In this document: piece by piece, positions 1-7,382 of the stretch | Position numbering within the stretch: the stretch's first letter is position 1 | Layout of the letters: the number at the start of each line of letters is the position of its first letter | From: Cupriavidus lacunae | Lineage (GTDB): Bacteria; Pseudomonadota; Gammaproteobacteria; Burkholderiales; Burkholderiaceae | DNA length: 34,229 nucleotides | Reading direction: 5' to 3' | NCBI RefSeq assembly: GCF_003353055.1 | Contig: NZ_QKWJ01000075.1 | Location: forward strand, 1,780-36,008 | Notes under the pieces: generated by a model | Database searches by the model: none | What the model was told of the DNA's origin: nothing | What the model saw: the letters and a program-made list of their open reading frames with translations, nothing else | Translations under genes and position numbers: made by a program

Positions 1-872
1 AGGCTAGTCGCGGTGTACAGCGATTTGACATCGTCGTAGTAGAAGGCGCCGATCAGTTGCAGGGCGCCGGTGGCCTGGTAGTTCAAGGCAAACCACCACA
101 GGTCGTCGCGCGATGCGGTGTTGGTTGCCCGCGTGCCGTTGTTGTTGTACCGGTACCCTGCCTGGGCGAGCAACTCGGGCAGGATCTGGTAGCGCAGGCC
201 CAGTGCAGCCTTCTGGGTGCGGGTGTAGTTGCCGGCCGGCGTTGCGCTGTTGACGCTGTCGTAGGCTGCCGCGACCCCGAACTGGCCGATACGGTAGTCG
301 AAGCCGCCGCCGTATGCCGCGGAACCCTGGAACGAGCCCGGCTGCTCGCCGAAGGCCCAGTGCATTTCCGCTGTCAGCGGGCCCAGGTCGACATGGTACT
401 TCACCATGTTGCCTTCCCGCAGGTTCAGGCCGGCGATGCCGGCCACCGGCTCATAGGTGGTCGCATACGCCGTCGGCGAATAGTTGGCCATCATCAGGAA
501 CAGCGAGGTGTACTGGTTCCCCAGGGTCAACTGCTGACTGCCGTCACGCAGGCCTACCCACGCTTGACGGCCGAACAGACGGCCGCCTTGACCCGACTTG
601 CCATCGTCGATGGTGAAACCGCTTTCCAGCGCAAAGATGGCCTGCTTGCCGCCGCCCAGGTCTTCTGTGCCCCGCATGCCCCAGCGGCTGGGTGACATGC
701 CGCCAGAACTTAAGGCCAGTTTGGAATGGCCGCTGGAAGAGCCGGCAACCGGGTTGTTTGTGGTGTATTCCAGATTCGCGTCGGCAACGCCATACAGGAT
801 GACGCCGGACGTCTGGGCCATCGCCGTTGCACTAAAGGCAGCGCAGGCAAGGCCGGCAAATTGCTTTTTCAT
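1..872 (-). CDS. Outer-membrane porin, Gram-negative trimeric type (3' end outside window)
   Basis: The reading frame opens at an ATG ending at 872, with an AGGAGA ribosome site about five bases upstream, and runs off the left edge, so only about 290 N-terminal residues are present. The first 20 residues form a classic signal peptide ending in A-M-A-Q. The mature protein begins with an S-G-V-I-L-Y-G-V-A-D motif typical of Burkholderiales porins. It continues with W-G-M-R-G-T-E-D-L-G-G-G and alternating aromatic/glycine strands. Known role of the family: general diffusion pores, some with a preference for aromatic acids. It lies downstream of and codirectional with the gentisate operon, across a 418-base gap, so uptake of an aromatic acid is plausible but inferred. 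Identity as a porin is secure; substrate preference is not. Confidence 0.93.
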   Translation of the reverse strand, partial: MKKQFAGLACAAFSATAMAQTSGVILYGVADANLEYTTNNPVAGSSSGHSKLALSSGGMSPSRWGMRGTEDLGGGKQAIFALESGFTIDDGKSGQGGRLFGRQAWVGLRDGSQQLTLGNQYTSLFLMMANYSPTAYATTYEPVAGIAGLNLREGNMVKYHVDLGPLTAEMHWAFGEQPGSFQGSAAYGGGFDYRIGQFGVAAAYDSVNSATPAGNYTRTQKAALGLRYQILPELLAQAGYRYNNNGTRATNTASRDDLWWFALNYQATGALQLIGAFYYDDVKSLYTATS

Positions 873-1290
873 GTGGTCTCCTCTTTCTCTCTGTTGTGGT
901 TCAAGCGGGTGTAACTTAGTTCATGCTGCTTCGTGGTAAGGGCGCCGGCAGGCCTGCTTAAGGCAGCGGGATGGCTACACGACCTTGCGTCAATCGCAGA
1001 AGCGCAGCACTGCGTGGGCGAGTTCCTTGATCGTTGGGACGGCGCCCACCAATAGCCGTGTTCTGCGTAGAAACGTTCTGTGTATGCATAGCCGTCGGCC
1101 AGGCCGATGCGGTATGAGTTATTTCTTTGAGGACGTCTTTTGCTCTGTTCTTCGCGGTGATGGCGTATTCCCGCTACCTTGGGAGGCAATCCGCCGGCCA
1201 CGTCGTGCTAGGCCGGCATTGCTGCTTCGAATGGGCCGGGCATCGTTGACCGGTTTCCATTCCGAAGGTGTGATGCCGGACGCGTGCAAC
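873..1290. other. 418-base gap between hydroxylase and porin genes
   Basis: I see no convincing gene here. It should hold the 3' end signals of the gentisate operon and a promoter for the porin, both read on the minus strand. A 7-bp stem (1193-1199 with 1211-1217, GCCGGCC/GGCCGGC, 11-base loop) lies about 75 bases past the hydroxylase stop codon; it lacks a T-run, so a factor-dependent terminator is possible. A short minus-strand stretch near 985-1060 reads protein-like (V-G-A-V-P-T-I-K-E-L-A-H-A-V-L-R-F-C-D, then stop) but has no supported start, and may be a gene remnant or chance. Confidence 0.4.
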
Positions 1291-2484
1291 TCATATTTCG
1301 ACCGTGTCCACGTCGTAGGTGAACAGCCATTCATAGCGTTCGCTGATCGCGTCCGACTGCCATTCCCGCGAGATGAAGTCGTCAGCCGTCTCGACCGTGG
1401 CGAGGGCCTGGTTGTGGAAGCGTGATGTATTCTCGGCAGAGCCTTGCACCATGGCATAGGTCCGCGGACGGCGGGCCGAGTCGAAGCGTTCCAGGGCGGT
1501 GACCGGATCCGCGTATTTTTCCAGGCAGCGCGCCAGCACCACGCCATCCTCAATGCTATGCACCGCGCCTTGCGCCAGGAATGGCAGCGTGGCGTGGCAG
1601 GCATCTCCGAGCAAGGTGGCCCGGCCCTTGACCCAGCTGTCGAGCAAGGGCTTGCCGCACAACGCCCACTTCGTCACTGATGGTGCGTGCGACAGCATCT
1701 CCCGGATATCCTCGTGCCAATCGGCAAATGCCGTGCGGCATTGTTCGATGTCGGCCGGGGCGGTCCATGGCGGACTGTTCCACTGGCCGCCCTCGAGCGT
1801 GCCGACCCAGTTCAACAAGCTGCCGCCCTGGATCGGATAATGGACGACGTGGCCGCCCGGTGCGACCCAGTTGACCGCCACGCTCCGGCGGAATTTCTCC
1901 GGCAGTTTTTTCATGGGGATCAGCGTGCGCCAGGCGATCATGCCGCTGAAAAGGGTCGGTGCCTGCCCGAACAGCGCATGGCGGACCTTCGAGTGCACCC
2001 CGTCCGCGCCAACCAGCACGTCGCCGGCAAATATGCGGCCATCGGAGAGCTTCAGGCGGACCTGATGGTCGGTCTGCTCGACATCTTCACAACGCGCATT
2101 GGTGTGCACAGCATCAGGCTTGAGGCGTCTGACCTCGTCGGCGAGCACGCGTAGCAGATCGGGGCGGAATACCGTCATGTACGGATAACCGTATTTGCGC
2201 ACCGCGGCATCGCCCAGGTTGAACAGGGGCCAGGCCTTGCCGGTGTTCCACAGACGGATTTCCTTGGCGTCAGCCGGATTGGCCAGGCGATGGAGTGTTT
2301 CAAATACACCCAGCGAGTCGAGCGCGTGGTTACCGTTCGGACTCAGCTGGATGCCGGCGCCGAATTCGCGCAATTCGGCCGCCTGCTCGAAGACTTCGAC
2401 ATCGAAGCCTCGCTGCAGCAGGGCAACCGCTGCGGACAGGCCGCCGATGCCCCCGCCCGCGATAAGAATCTTGGGTTGACTCAT
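1291..2484 (-). CDS. FAD-dependent aromatic hydroxylase, probably 3-hydroxybenzoate 6-hydroxylase
   Basis: A 397-residue class A flavoprotein monooxygenase. The N-terminal Rossmann motif G10-x-G-x-x-G15 binds FAD, the D161-G162 motif (V-G-A-D-G-V-H-S-K-V-R) contacts FAD and NAD(P)H, and G293-D294 (L-L-G-D-A-C-H-A) closes the FAD site. Length matches single-component 3-hydroxybenzoate and salicylate hydroxylases. It is the third gene of a tight operon, starting 10 bases after the gentisate dioxygenase stop codon. With that neighbour the likely reaction is 3-hydroxybenzoate + NADH + O2 to gentisate, in the cytoplasm. A salicylate 5-type or other hydroxybenzoate hydroxylase cannot be excluded from motifs alone. 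Confidence 0.85.
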   Translation of the reverse strand: MSQPKILIAGGGIGGLSAAVALLQRGFDVEVFEQAAELREFGAGIQLSPNGNHALDSLGVFETLHRLANPADAKEIRLWNTGKAWPLFNLGDAAVRKYGYPYMTVFRPDLLRVLADEVRRLKPDAVHTNARCEDVEQTDHQVRLKLSDGRIFAGDVLVGADGVHSKVRHALFGQAPTLFSGMIAWRTLIPMKKLPEKFRRSVAVNWVAPGGHVVHYPIQGGSLLNWVGTLEGGQWNSPPWTAPADIEQCRTAFADWHEDIREMLSHAPSVTKWALCGKPLLDSWVKGRATLLGDACHATLPFLAQGAVHSIEDGVVLARCLEKYADPVTALERFDSARRPRTYAMVQGSAENTSRFHNQALATVETADDFISREWQSDAISERYEWLFTYDVDTVEI

Positions 2485-2494
2485 GGCTTGATGG

Positions 2495-3481
2495 TTATCT
2501 GGCTTTGGCTTCGCGATAGAAACCTAGTTTGTCGAGTACCGGGAGGTCGGATACTTCCAGCATCTCCGCGGGTTCGTCTGCGGTGAACGTGTAGTCGACC
2601 CAGCTTGGCACAGCGATCACGTCGCCGCGTTGCCAGACGATTTCGAGTTCGCTGACGCGGGCGCGCCCGCTGCCTTGCGTAATCGCGAAAATGCGGCTCG
2701 CCGTGTTGCGCGGGAACGTTTCCGATGCCCCCGGCGCGAACGCGAGGTAGCTCATTTCCATGGTCGCGATATGCGCCTGCGTGTTTAGCACTAGACGCTT
2801 GTAGCCGTCACGGACCGGGCTTGCATGGAGTTGAGGGCGCGTGACTGCGGCCGGGAAGTACCAATCGTGCCGATCCGGCAGCGCCTTAACCGGCTGGTAG
2901 CCGACCGGATACTCTTCGAAGAACATCGGCTCGAGGCGGTGCACCAGCGGCACATCGAGAAAATCGATCCAGTAGGCGTTGGCGTTGCCTTCGTTGTAGT
3001 GGCTGTGCCAGCAGTGGCCCGGCGTCAGCAGGAAGTCGCCCGACTGCATCGGCAGTTTCGCGCCGTCGACCACCGTGAAGACGCCCGGGCCGGCATCGAG
3101 CACCAGGCGCATCGCGTTCGGCGAGTGGCGATGCGCCCGCGCATATTCGCCCGGCTTGATCATCTGGTAGGCCGATACGATGGTGCGCACCGTGTCGTAG
3201 TCGTTGTCGCCGACCGGATTGAACAGCAGCAGGTTGCGCCGTTCCGCGAGTTCCGTGCTGATCCACTGGCCGGCCTGGTCGAGCGCCTTCGCGCAGACCG
3301 CGTAGCGCCAGTGCAGCGGCTGATACTCGGTGCGCGGCTGCTTCCACAGCGAGGCACGCTTCTTGTGCCAGCCCGGCGTGGCCCGTAGTTCCGCGAGCAC
3401 CGGGTAGATGTCATCGAGGCTGGTGGTGGCCTCGATGCGCGCGATTGCTTCGGCGCTGGCCGGATGTGCCTGCTTGCTCAA
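2495..3481 (-). CDS. Gentisate 1,2-dioxygenase (bicupin, Fe(II))
   Basis: A 328-residue bicupin. The first cupin (about residues 105-175) carries the gentisate-dioxygenase signature A-H117-R-H119-S-P-N-A-M-R and a W158-H-S-H motif, which supply the histidine ligands for Fe(II). The second cupin (about 240-315) keeps the fold (F-A-P-G-A-S-E-T-F-P-R-N-T) without an obvious ligand set, as is usual for the family. Known reaction: gentisate + O2 to maleylpyruvate. It is slightly shorter than the usual 340-380 residues. It sits between the hydrolase and the hydroxylase with 10-11 base gaps, which implies cotranscription from the 4380 side. Confidence 0.92.
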   Translation of the reverse strand: MSKQAHPASAEAIARIEATTSLDDIYPVLAELRATPGWHKKRASLWKQPRTEYQPLHWRYAVCAKALDQAGQWISTELAERRNLLLFNPVGDNDYDTVRTIVSAYQMIKPGEYARAHRHSPNAMRLVLDAGPGVFTVVDGAKLPMQSGDFLLTPGHCWHSHYNEGNANAYWIDFLDVPLVHRLEPMFFEEYPVGYQPVKALPDRHDWYFPAAVTRPQLHASPVRDGYKRLVLNTQAHIATMEMSYLAFAPGASETFPRNTASRIFAITQGSGRARVSELEIVWQRGDVIAVPSWVDYTFTADEPAEMLEVSDLPVLDKLGFYREAKAR

Positions 3482-3492
3482 CTCGGGACTCC

Positions 3493-4380
3493 TTAATGGG
3501 CGCGGACGAATTCGTACGGCTTGGCGAACACGATGTTCTCGCCGAGTTCACCCTGAACCACCGGTACTGACATCCGGCCGACGTTGGCCACTTCGATCGT
3601 GATGATGTCGCCCGGTACCACCTTGTCGACGCCGGCAGGCGTGCCGGTAGCGACGATGTCGCCCGGATAGAGTGTCGAGGCGGACGAGGCGATCGAGATC
3701 ATCTGGCGGATATCGACGATCAGGTCGCGCGTATTGGCCTTCTGGCGCGGCTCGCCGTTGACCCACAACTGCATGTCGATGTCCGCGACGTCCGGCACTT
3801 CGTCGGCGGTGGTGATCCACGGGCCGACCGGCGTGAAGCTGTCGTACGACTTGCGGAACACGCGCTCTTCCTTTCCGCGCACGGTCATGTCGAGCAGGCA
3901 GGTGTAGCCGAACACGTAGTCGAGCGCGTTTTCCGGCGCGATCTGGCGGCCTTCCTTGCCGATGATCAGGCCGATTTCGCATTCGTGATGGATTTCGCGG
4001 CCACTGCCGAGCGCCGGCAGCACCACCGGATCCTGTGGGCCGCTCAGCGACGAGTTTGACTTGAGGAAATAGCCTTGCACGCTGGCGAGGCCCTTGGAGG
4101 CCATTTCGGTGGCGTGGTCATGGTAGTTGACCGGATAGGCCATCAGCTTGTTCGGCCACGGCACCGGCGTTTCCAGGCGCACCGAGCTCAGCGGCGCGCC
4201 GGCCTCGGTCTGCAGGCGGCGCTCGAATGCCCCGCGATGCTGCGCGAAATCGCGGATCAGGCGGTTCATGCCGACCGGCGGCCATTCGTCGGGCCCGGCA
4301 CCAAACAGCCCGGTAACGTCGATGACTTTCTGACCGTCGCTGATGCCGAGGCGGTTCTCGTTGAAACGAACGATCTTCAT
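3493..4380 (-). CDS. Fumarylacetoacetate hydrolase-family enzyme (fumaryl- or maleylpyruvate hydrolase)
   Basis: A 295-residue member of the FAH superfamily. Metal-binding acids are visible as E133-C-E135 in H-H-E-C-E-I-G-L-I-I and D164 in L-L-D-M-T. Other family motifs are R-K-S-Y-D-S-F-T-P-V-G-P-W and G-D-I-V-A-T-G-T-P-A-G-V. It is the first gene of the gentisate operon, so it should hydrolyse the ring-fission product to pyruvate plus fumarate or maleate. No maleylpyruvate isomerase gene is present in the window. It may therefore hydrolyse maleylpyruvate directly, as described for HbzF-type enzymes, or an isomerase lies elsewhere. Family assignment is firm; the choice of stereoisomer is inference. 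Confidence 0.88.
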   Translation of the reverse strand: MKIVRFNENRLGISDGQKVIDVTGLFGAGPDEWPPVGMNRLIRDFAQHRGAFERRLQTEAGAPLSSVRLETPVPWPNKLMAYPVNYHDHATEMASKGLASVQGYFLKSNSSLSGPQDPVVLPALGSGREIHHECEIGLIIGKEGRQIAPENALDYVFGYTCLLDMTVRGKEERVFRKSYDSFTPVGPWITTADEVPDVADIDMQLWVNGEPRQKANTRDLIVDIRQMISIASSASTLYPGDIVATGTPAGVDKVVPGDIITIEVANVGRMSVPVVQGELGENIVFAKPYEFVRAH

Positions 4381-4547
4381 GCGCTCCTCTGTGCCCGATT
4401 GCGAATGGACCGATTGAAGCAGTTACCGCTGGAATGCGCCGACAAAATATGAGATAAGAAATATCTCGAAGTGGAGTGGGGCAGTCGACGCGGCCCCACC
4501 GGTCCGGTTTTTTTTCAGGGGTCTGCGCGTCCTGTTTCGAGTCGAAC
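4381..4547. promoter_or_regulatory. Divergent control region of gentisate operon and LysR gene
   Basis: The 167 bases lie between two divergent starts (4380 minus, 4548 plus). They contain a perfect inverted repeat GAGATA-AGAAA-TATCTC at 4451-4467 in a locally AT-rich stretch, and this is the best candidate for the LysR recognition site. It is not an exact T-N11-A site, although its dyad and position fit the family's habit of binding between divergent genes. Confidence 0.6.
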
Positions 4548-5537
4548 ATGCTGATCGATGACCTCCATGCCTTTGTTTCCGTGGCCAGAACCCGGAGTTT
4601 TTCTGCGGCGGCGATCCGTTTACGCGTCGCGCAGTCGTCACTGTCCAAACGGGTGTCGCGGCTGGAGCAGCATTTCGGCACGGCGCTGTTCCTGCGGCAC
4701 GGGCGTGGCGTCAGTCTGACCGCGGCGGGTACGGTGCTGCTGGCCAATGCGGAAGGGCTGCTTCGCGAAGTGGAGCGTATCGAGGCCGATGTCCGCGGCA
4801 TCAATGCGGAGCCGGAGGGTCTGGTAAGGATCGCCATGCCGCCCGCCACCGGCCCGGTGCTTGCGCCGATGGTGCTCGAACGTTGCGTTGTGGAGTATCC
4901 GAAGATCGTGCCGCAGATCCGGGAGGGCACGTCGGATGCGATCCATCAGTGGCTCAGTAGCGGGGAAGTGGACGTCGCCATGATGTACAACCCGGAGCTC
5001 GGCCCCGCCATGGAGGTCCAGCCGCTGGTGACCGAACCGCTATTCCTGATCATGCCCGGTACGCCGCGCGCCAGGGCGCTGACCCGCGCCGAATTTCCCG
5101 AGGCGTGCGCGGTTGAGGATTTGGCGCGGCTCCCGCTGATCCTGCCGCGCTCGCCGCACAGCATCCGTGTGCTGGTCGATCGGTTGTGCGCGGGGCATAA
5201 CGTACATCCGAACGTCGTGTTCGAAAGCGACAGCATCCGCTCGACCAAGGGCATCGTCGAGCGCGGTCTCGGCTGCACGATCTTCAGCCGCAGCTTTCTG
5301 GTACAGGAGCTGTCGACGGGGCGTCTGGCCGCCGTGCCGTTCAAGAGTGCGCTGGCCGCCTGGCAGCTGTGTCTGGTGATGCCACGGCGCGATCAGGTCT
5401 CGATGGCGATCCGCGCGGTCCGGCGCGTCATCCTGGAACAGGCCACACGGCTATACCAGGAGAGATTCTGGCAGGATGCCCGCTTTCATATCGCGGCTGA
5501 CGAACCAAGTTCGGCGCAGTCATCCTCCAGGGATTGA
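4548..5537 (+). CDS. LysR-family transcriptional regulator of the gentisate operon
   Basis: A 329-residue LysR protein. Residues 1-60 form the winged helix-turn-helix (L-I-D-D-L-H-A-F-V-S-V-A-R-T-R-S-F-S-A-A-A then Q-S-S-L-S-K-R-V-S-R-L-E). The rest is the periplasmic-binding-protein-like effector domain, with V-R-I-A-M-P-P at its first strand. An upstream in-frame start at 4476 exists, but the ATG at 4548 places the HTH at the normal N-terminal position and was chosen. It is divergent from the 3-hydroxybenzoate/gentisate operon, which suggests activation by a pathway compound (3-hydroxybenzoate or gentisate, inferred). The C-terminal tail is rich in serine and somewhat longer than usual. Confidence 0.9.
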   Translation: MLIDDLHAFVSVARTRSFSAAAIRLRVAQSSLSKRVSRLEQHFGTALFLRHGRGVSLTAAGTVLLANAEGLLREVERIEADVRGINAEPEGLVRIAMPPATGPVLAPMVLERCVVEYPKIVPQIREGTSDAIHQWLSSGEVDVAMMYNPELGPAMEVQPLVTEPLFLIMPGTPRARALTRAEFPEACAVEDLARLPLILPRSPHSIRVLVDRLCAGHNVHPNVVFESDSIRSTKGIVERGLGCTIFSRSFLVQELSTGRLAAVPFKSALAAWQLCLVMPRRDQVSMAIRAVRRVILEQATRLYQERFWQDARFHIAADEPSSAQSSSRD

Positions 5538-5665
5538 GGTCGCTGTTCTCTCGGAGCGCGTTGGGGAGTGTCGTCCGTTGCTGATTGAGTCCCCTGGCAC
5601 ACGGGGGCATTCACGCCGACAACAGGATGGGCCGTGGAGACGACGGGGTCGGCCATCCCGCGACG

Positions 5666-5795
5666 TTAGCCGATAACGCCAGCCAGGCCGAAGATCGCGA
5701 TGGTCGCGCCAACCGGAGCCGCGATCATGCCCCACATGACACAGTCGACGCAGCTCTTGAGAAATGCGTGCCACACCAATAGCAGCACCGGCCAT
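5666..5795 (-). pseudogene. Remnant of a membrane-protein C terminus
   Basis: On the minus strand a frame beginning just after a stop codon encodes about 42 residues with a transmembrane-like end (M-W-G-M-I-A-A-P-V-G-A-T-I-A-I-F-G-L-A-G-V-I-G, stop at 5666-5668). It has no start or upstream part, so I read it as the 3' stump of a lost integral membrane protein. The family is not recognised. The alternative is a chance hydrophobic frame. Confidence 0.35.
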
Positions 5796-5813
5796 CAATA
5801 TACGGCCGTCGGT

Positions 5814-6035
5814 TGCTCGATATCTTCCGCGGCTCGGCGAAGATTCTGCCGATCGTCTGCATGGCCTGCTTTGCGGGCGCGACGGTGCTGTTCGGCCAGT
5901 GCTCACCCTTCCGGCGCTCCACGTCCTCGCGCCGACTGCGCCCTCGCGCTGATCATGGTGGGCGGCGTGTTCGCGATCGGGCATTCGTTCTCGATGGCGT
6001 TTCTGATGCTGGCGATGGTGCCGCTGACGGCCTGA
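5814..6035 (+). pseudogene. Frameshifted remnant of a transporter-like gene
   Basis: Plus-strand 5814-5910 encodes a hydrophobic segment (I-L-P-I-V-C-M-A-C-F-A-G-A-T-V-L-F-G). After a shift to another frame, 5949-6035 encodes A-L-I-M-V-G-G-V-F-A-I-G-H-S-F-S-M-A-F-L-M-L-A-M-V and a stop. Two consecutive transmembrane-like pieces in different frames, without an N terminus, suggest a decayed MFS-like permease. The assignment is tentative; the rest of 5538-6118 shows no intact gene. Confidence 0.38.
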
Positions 6036-6118
6036 TTGCGGTGACTTCGCTGATCGGCCAGGCGCGTCCAGCGGGATGTAAACAGGTGCGCGGAGTCCAG
6101 CCGCACGCGGGCGGCCGC

Positions 6119-6559
6119 TTATTGGCCGCTCTGCCGTTTTGCGATGTCTATTTCGCGGACCAGGGCGAGACTGCCGCGGACGCGCGCTAGCTCCATCGGC
6201 GGCAGGCATGAAAAGAACGCTGCCTCCGCTTTCTGAACAGCGCGGTTGCAGCGCGTATAGGTCTCCCAGCCCAGCGCGCTGCGGCGAATCAGCAAGGTGC
6301 GGCCATCTTCCGGGCTGCTCATCTTCTCGAGGAAGCCCCGCTTTTCGAGTGCCTTGACCGATTCGCCCATGGCCTGCGCGGTCATATGTGCCAATCGCGC
6401 CAGATCGGCCGACGAGCACGGCTCATTGTCCGCGAGGAGGTCGAGCAGCAGGAACTGCCGCGCAGTCACGCCTTCCTTCTGCAGCGCTTCCTCCACCCGG
6501 CTGGCGACCAGCCGGTGCATCTGCTGGATCAGAAAGAAAATGCTCAGCGAGGTACTCAT
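6119..6559 (-). CDS. MarR-family transcriptional regulator 1
   Basis: A 146-residue winged-helix MarR protein, starting at M-S-T-S-L-S-I-F-F. An in-frame ATG at 6628 would add 23 non-family residues and was not used. The recognition region reads T-A-R-Q-F-L-L-L-D-L-L-A-D-N-E-P-C-S-S-A-D-L-A-R, followed by M-T-A-Q-A-M-G-E-S-V-K-A-L-E-K-R-G-F-L and the wing D-G-R-T-L-L-I. It is divergent from the RidA/Rieske operon. Known precedent: MarR repressors of hydroxycinnamate clusters (CouR, FerC type) respond to aryl-CoA thioesters. With two feruloyl-CoA synthase-like genes in this island, a CoA-thioester ligand is a reasonable inference. It resembles the second MarR protein at 33314-33778 in the T-A-Q-(A/S)-M-G-E helix. 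Confidence 0.88.
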   Translation of the reverse strand: MSTSLSIFFLIQQMHRLVASRVEEALQKEGVTARQFLLLDLLADNEPCSSADLARLAHMTAQAMGESVKALEKRGFLEKMSSPEDGRTLLIRRSALGWETYTRCNRAVQKAEAAFFSCLPPMELARVRGSLALVREIDIAKRQSGQ

Positions 6560-6892
6560 GTGTTTCCTGGCGGGCCGCGGCGATGAAACCACGTCTCGGG
6601 GCGAGACGGCCGGCGGATGGTCAAGCATATCAAAGTTCTTTCGGGCCGCGCCCGGAATCCCAGTTGATTGGCCTGATATTGTAATGAAGCCTTATTTGTT
6701 CTGTTGGGATGATTTCCCTCTAGGGGAAAGCCCCAGTATCAATAGTAAGGTAGGCTGATAATCTTTTGAAGATCAAGCTCAGCAACGAAATGGCTCCAAT
6801 GTGGTAGGACTGGATCACTTGGCGTCAAGCAGGTTCCCTAGTGCCAGGCCGATGCTAGCGACGATTTCGGGTAAATAGATTAATCAGGTTAC
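6560..6892. promoter_or_regulatory. Divergent control region of MarR 1 and the RidA-Rieske operon
   Basis: The 333 non-coding bases have lower GC content than the genes around them. Two dyads stand out. One is TTTCCC-TCTAG-GGGAAA at 6713-6729, a perfect 17-base inverted repeat. The other is ATCTT-TTG-AAGAT at 6761-6773. Both suit binding of a MarR dimer. No gene or RNA is recognised. The RidA start at 6893 has only a weak upstream AGG. Confidence 0.5.
6713..6729. promoter_or_regulatory. Candidate MarR operator palindrome
   Basis: A perfect inverted repeat TTTCCC-TCTAG-GGGAAA, centred about 160 bases from the MarR start and 170 from the RidA start. Its length and symmetry fit MarR-family operators; binding is inferred. 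Confidence 0.45.
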
Positions 6893-7294
6893 ATGATGAG
6901 TCGAGCAGACAAGCGTTCAATCGAAGTGCCGGGCGTCAACCATGGGCAGACGCCCATTCCGATGGGAGCCCGCAAGGGCAACATCATCTGGTCGTCAGGG
7001 ATTGCCGGCAAGGACCCCGAGACGGGCACGCTGCCGTCCGACGCGGAATCACAGGCGCGATTCGCGTTCCAGCACCTGCGTACGCTGGTCGAGCGGGGTG
7101 GCGGTACGGTCGAGGACATTGTGCGCGTCACCGTGTTTCTCAAGGACGGTTCGCTGCGCCCGGTAGTCAATGGTCCCTGGCTCGAACTGTTTCCGGATCC
7201 CGAGGATCGTCCCGCGCGGCATGCGCTGATCGCCGACCTGGCCGGCGGCATGCTGATTCAGCTAGAGGTGGTGGCGGTGGTCGGCAGCGACTGA
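6893..7294 (+). CDS. RidA (YjgF/YER057c/UK114) family protein
   Basis: A 133-residue single-domain RidA-family protein. Family features are I-I-W-S-S-G-I-A-G-K-D-P-E-T-G, Q-A-R-F-A-F-Q-H-L-R-T-L-V, an arginine in D-R-P-A-R-H-A-L and a glutamate in Q-L-E-V-V-A-V, the positions that form the imine-hydrolysing site in RidA. Family members hydrolyse reactive enamines and imines, and some act in aromatic pathways (2-aminomuconate deaminase relatives). It is first in the operon that continues with Rieske oxygenase 1, so a role on an enol- or imine-type ring-fission intermediate is possible. Nothing in the window points to an amino-aromatic substrate, so the exact job is unknown. Confidence 0.87.
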   Translation: MMSRADKRSIEVPGVNHGQTPIPMGARKGNIIWSSGIAGKDPETGTLPSDAESQARFAFQHLRTLVERGGGTVEDIVRVTVFLKDGSLRPVVNGPWLELFPDPEDRPARHALIADLAGGMLIQLEVVAVVGSD

Positions 7295-7313
7295 GCCTGC
7301 CGGGCGTATAGAA

Positions 7314-7356
7314 CCTGCTGTGGCCGGGCGTCGGAAGACCCGGCGGCCGCAGCAGG
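7314..7356 (+). other. Stable mRNA stem-loop between RidA and Rieske 1
   Basis: CCTGCTG (7314-7320) pairs with CAGCAGG (7350-7356). A T-G wobble and GGCC/GGCC (7322-7325 with 7345-7348) follow, giving about 12 paired positions, plus GGG/CCC across a small bulge. No T-run follows, so I favour an mRNA stability or processing element, or an attenuator, over a simple terminator. It may set the relative expression of RidA and the oxygenase. Confidence 0.5.
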
Positions 7357-7382
7357 CATCGAATCGAAAGAGACCGAGTTCC

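Noticed and set aside
869..1201. 110-residue minus-strand frame upstream of the porin
   Set aside because: It overlaps the porin ribosome site and has low-complexity, arginine- and serine-rich composition; no family features.
6880..6891. Shared word AATCAGGTTAC upstream of RidA and near 21156 upstream of the LigB-type gene
   Set aside because: Single 11-base matches are expected by chance in 34 kb, and the orientation relative to the genes differs.
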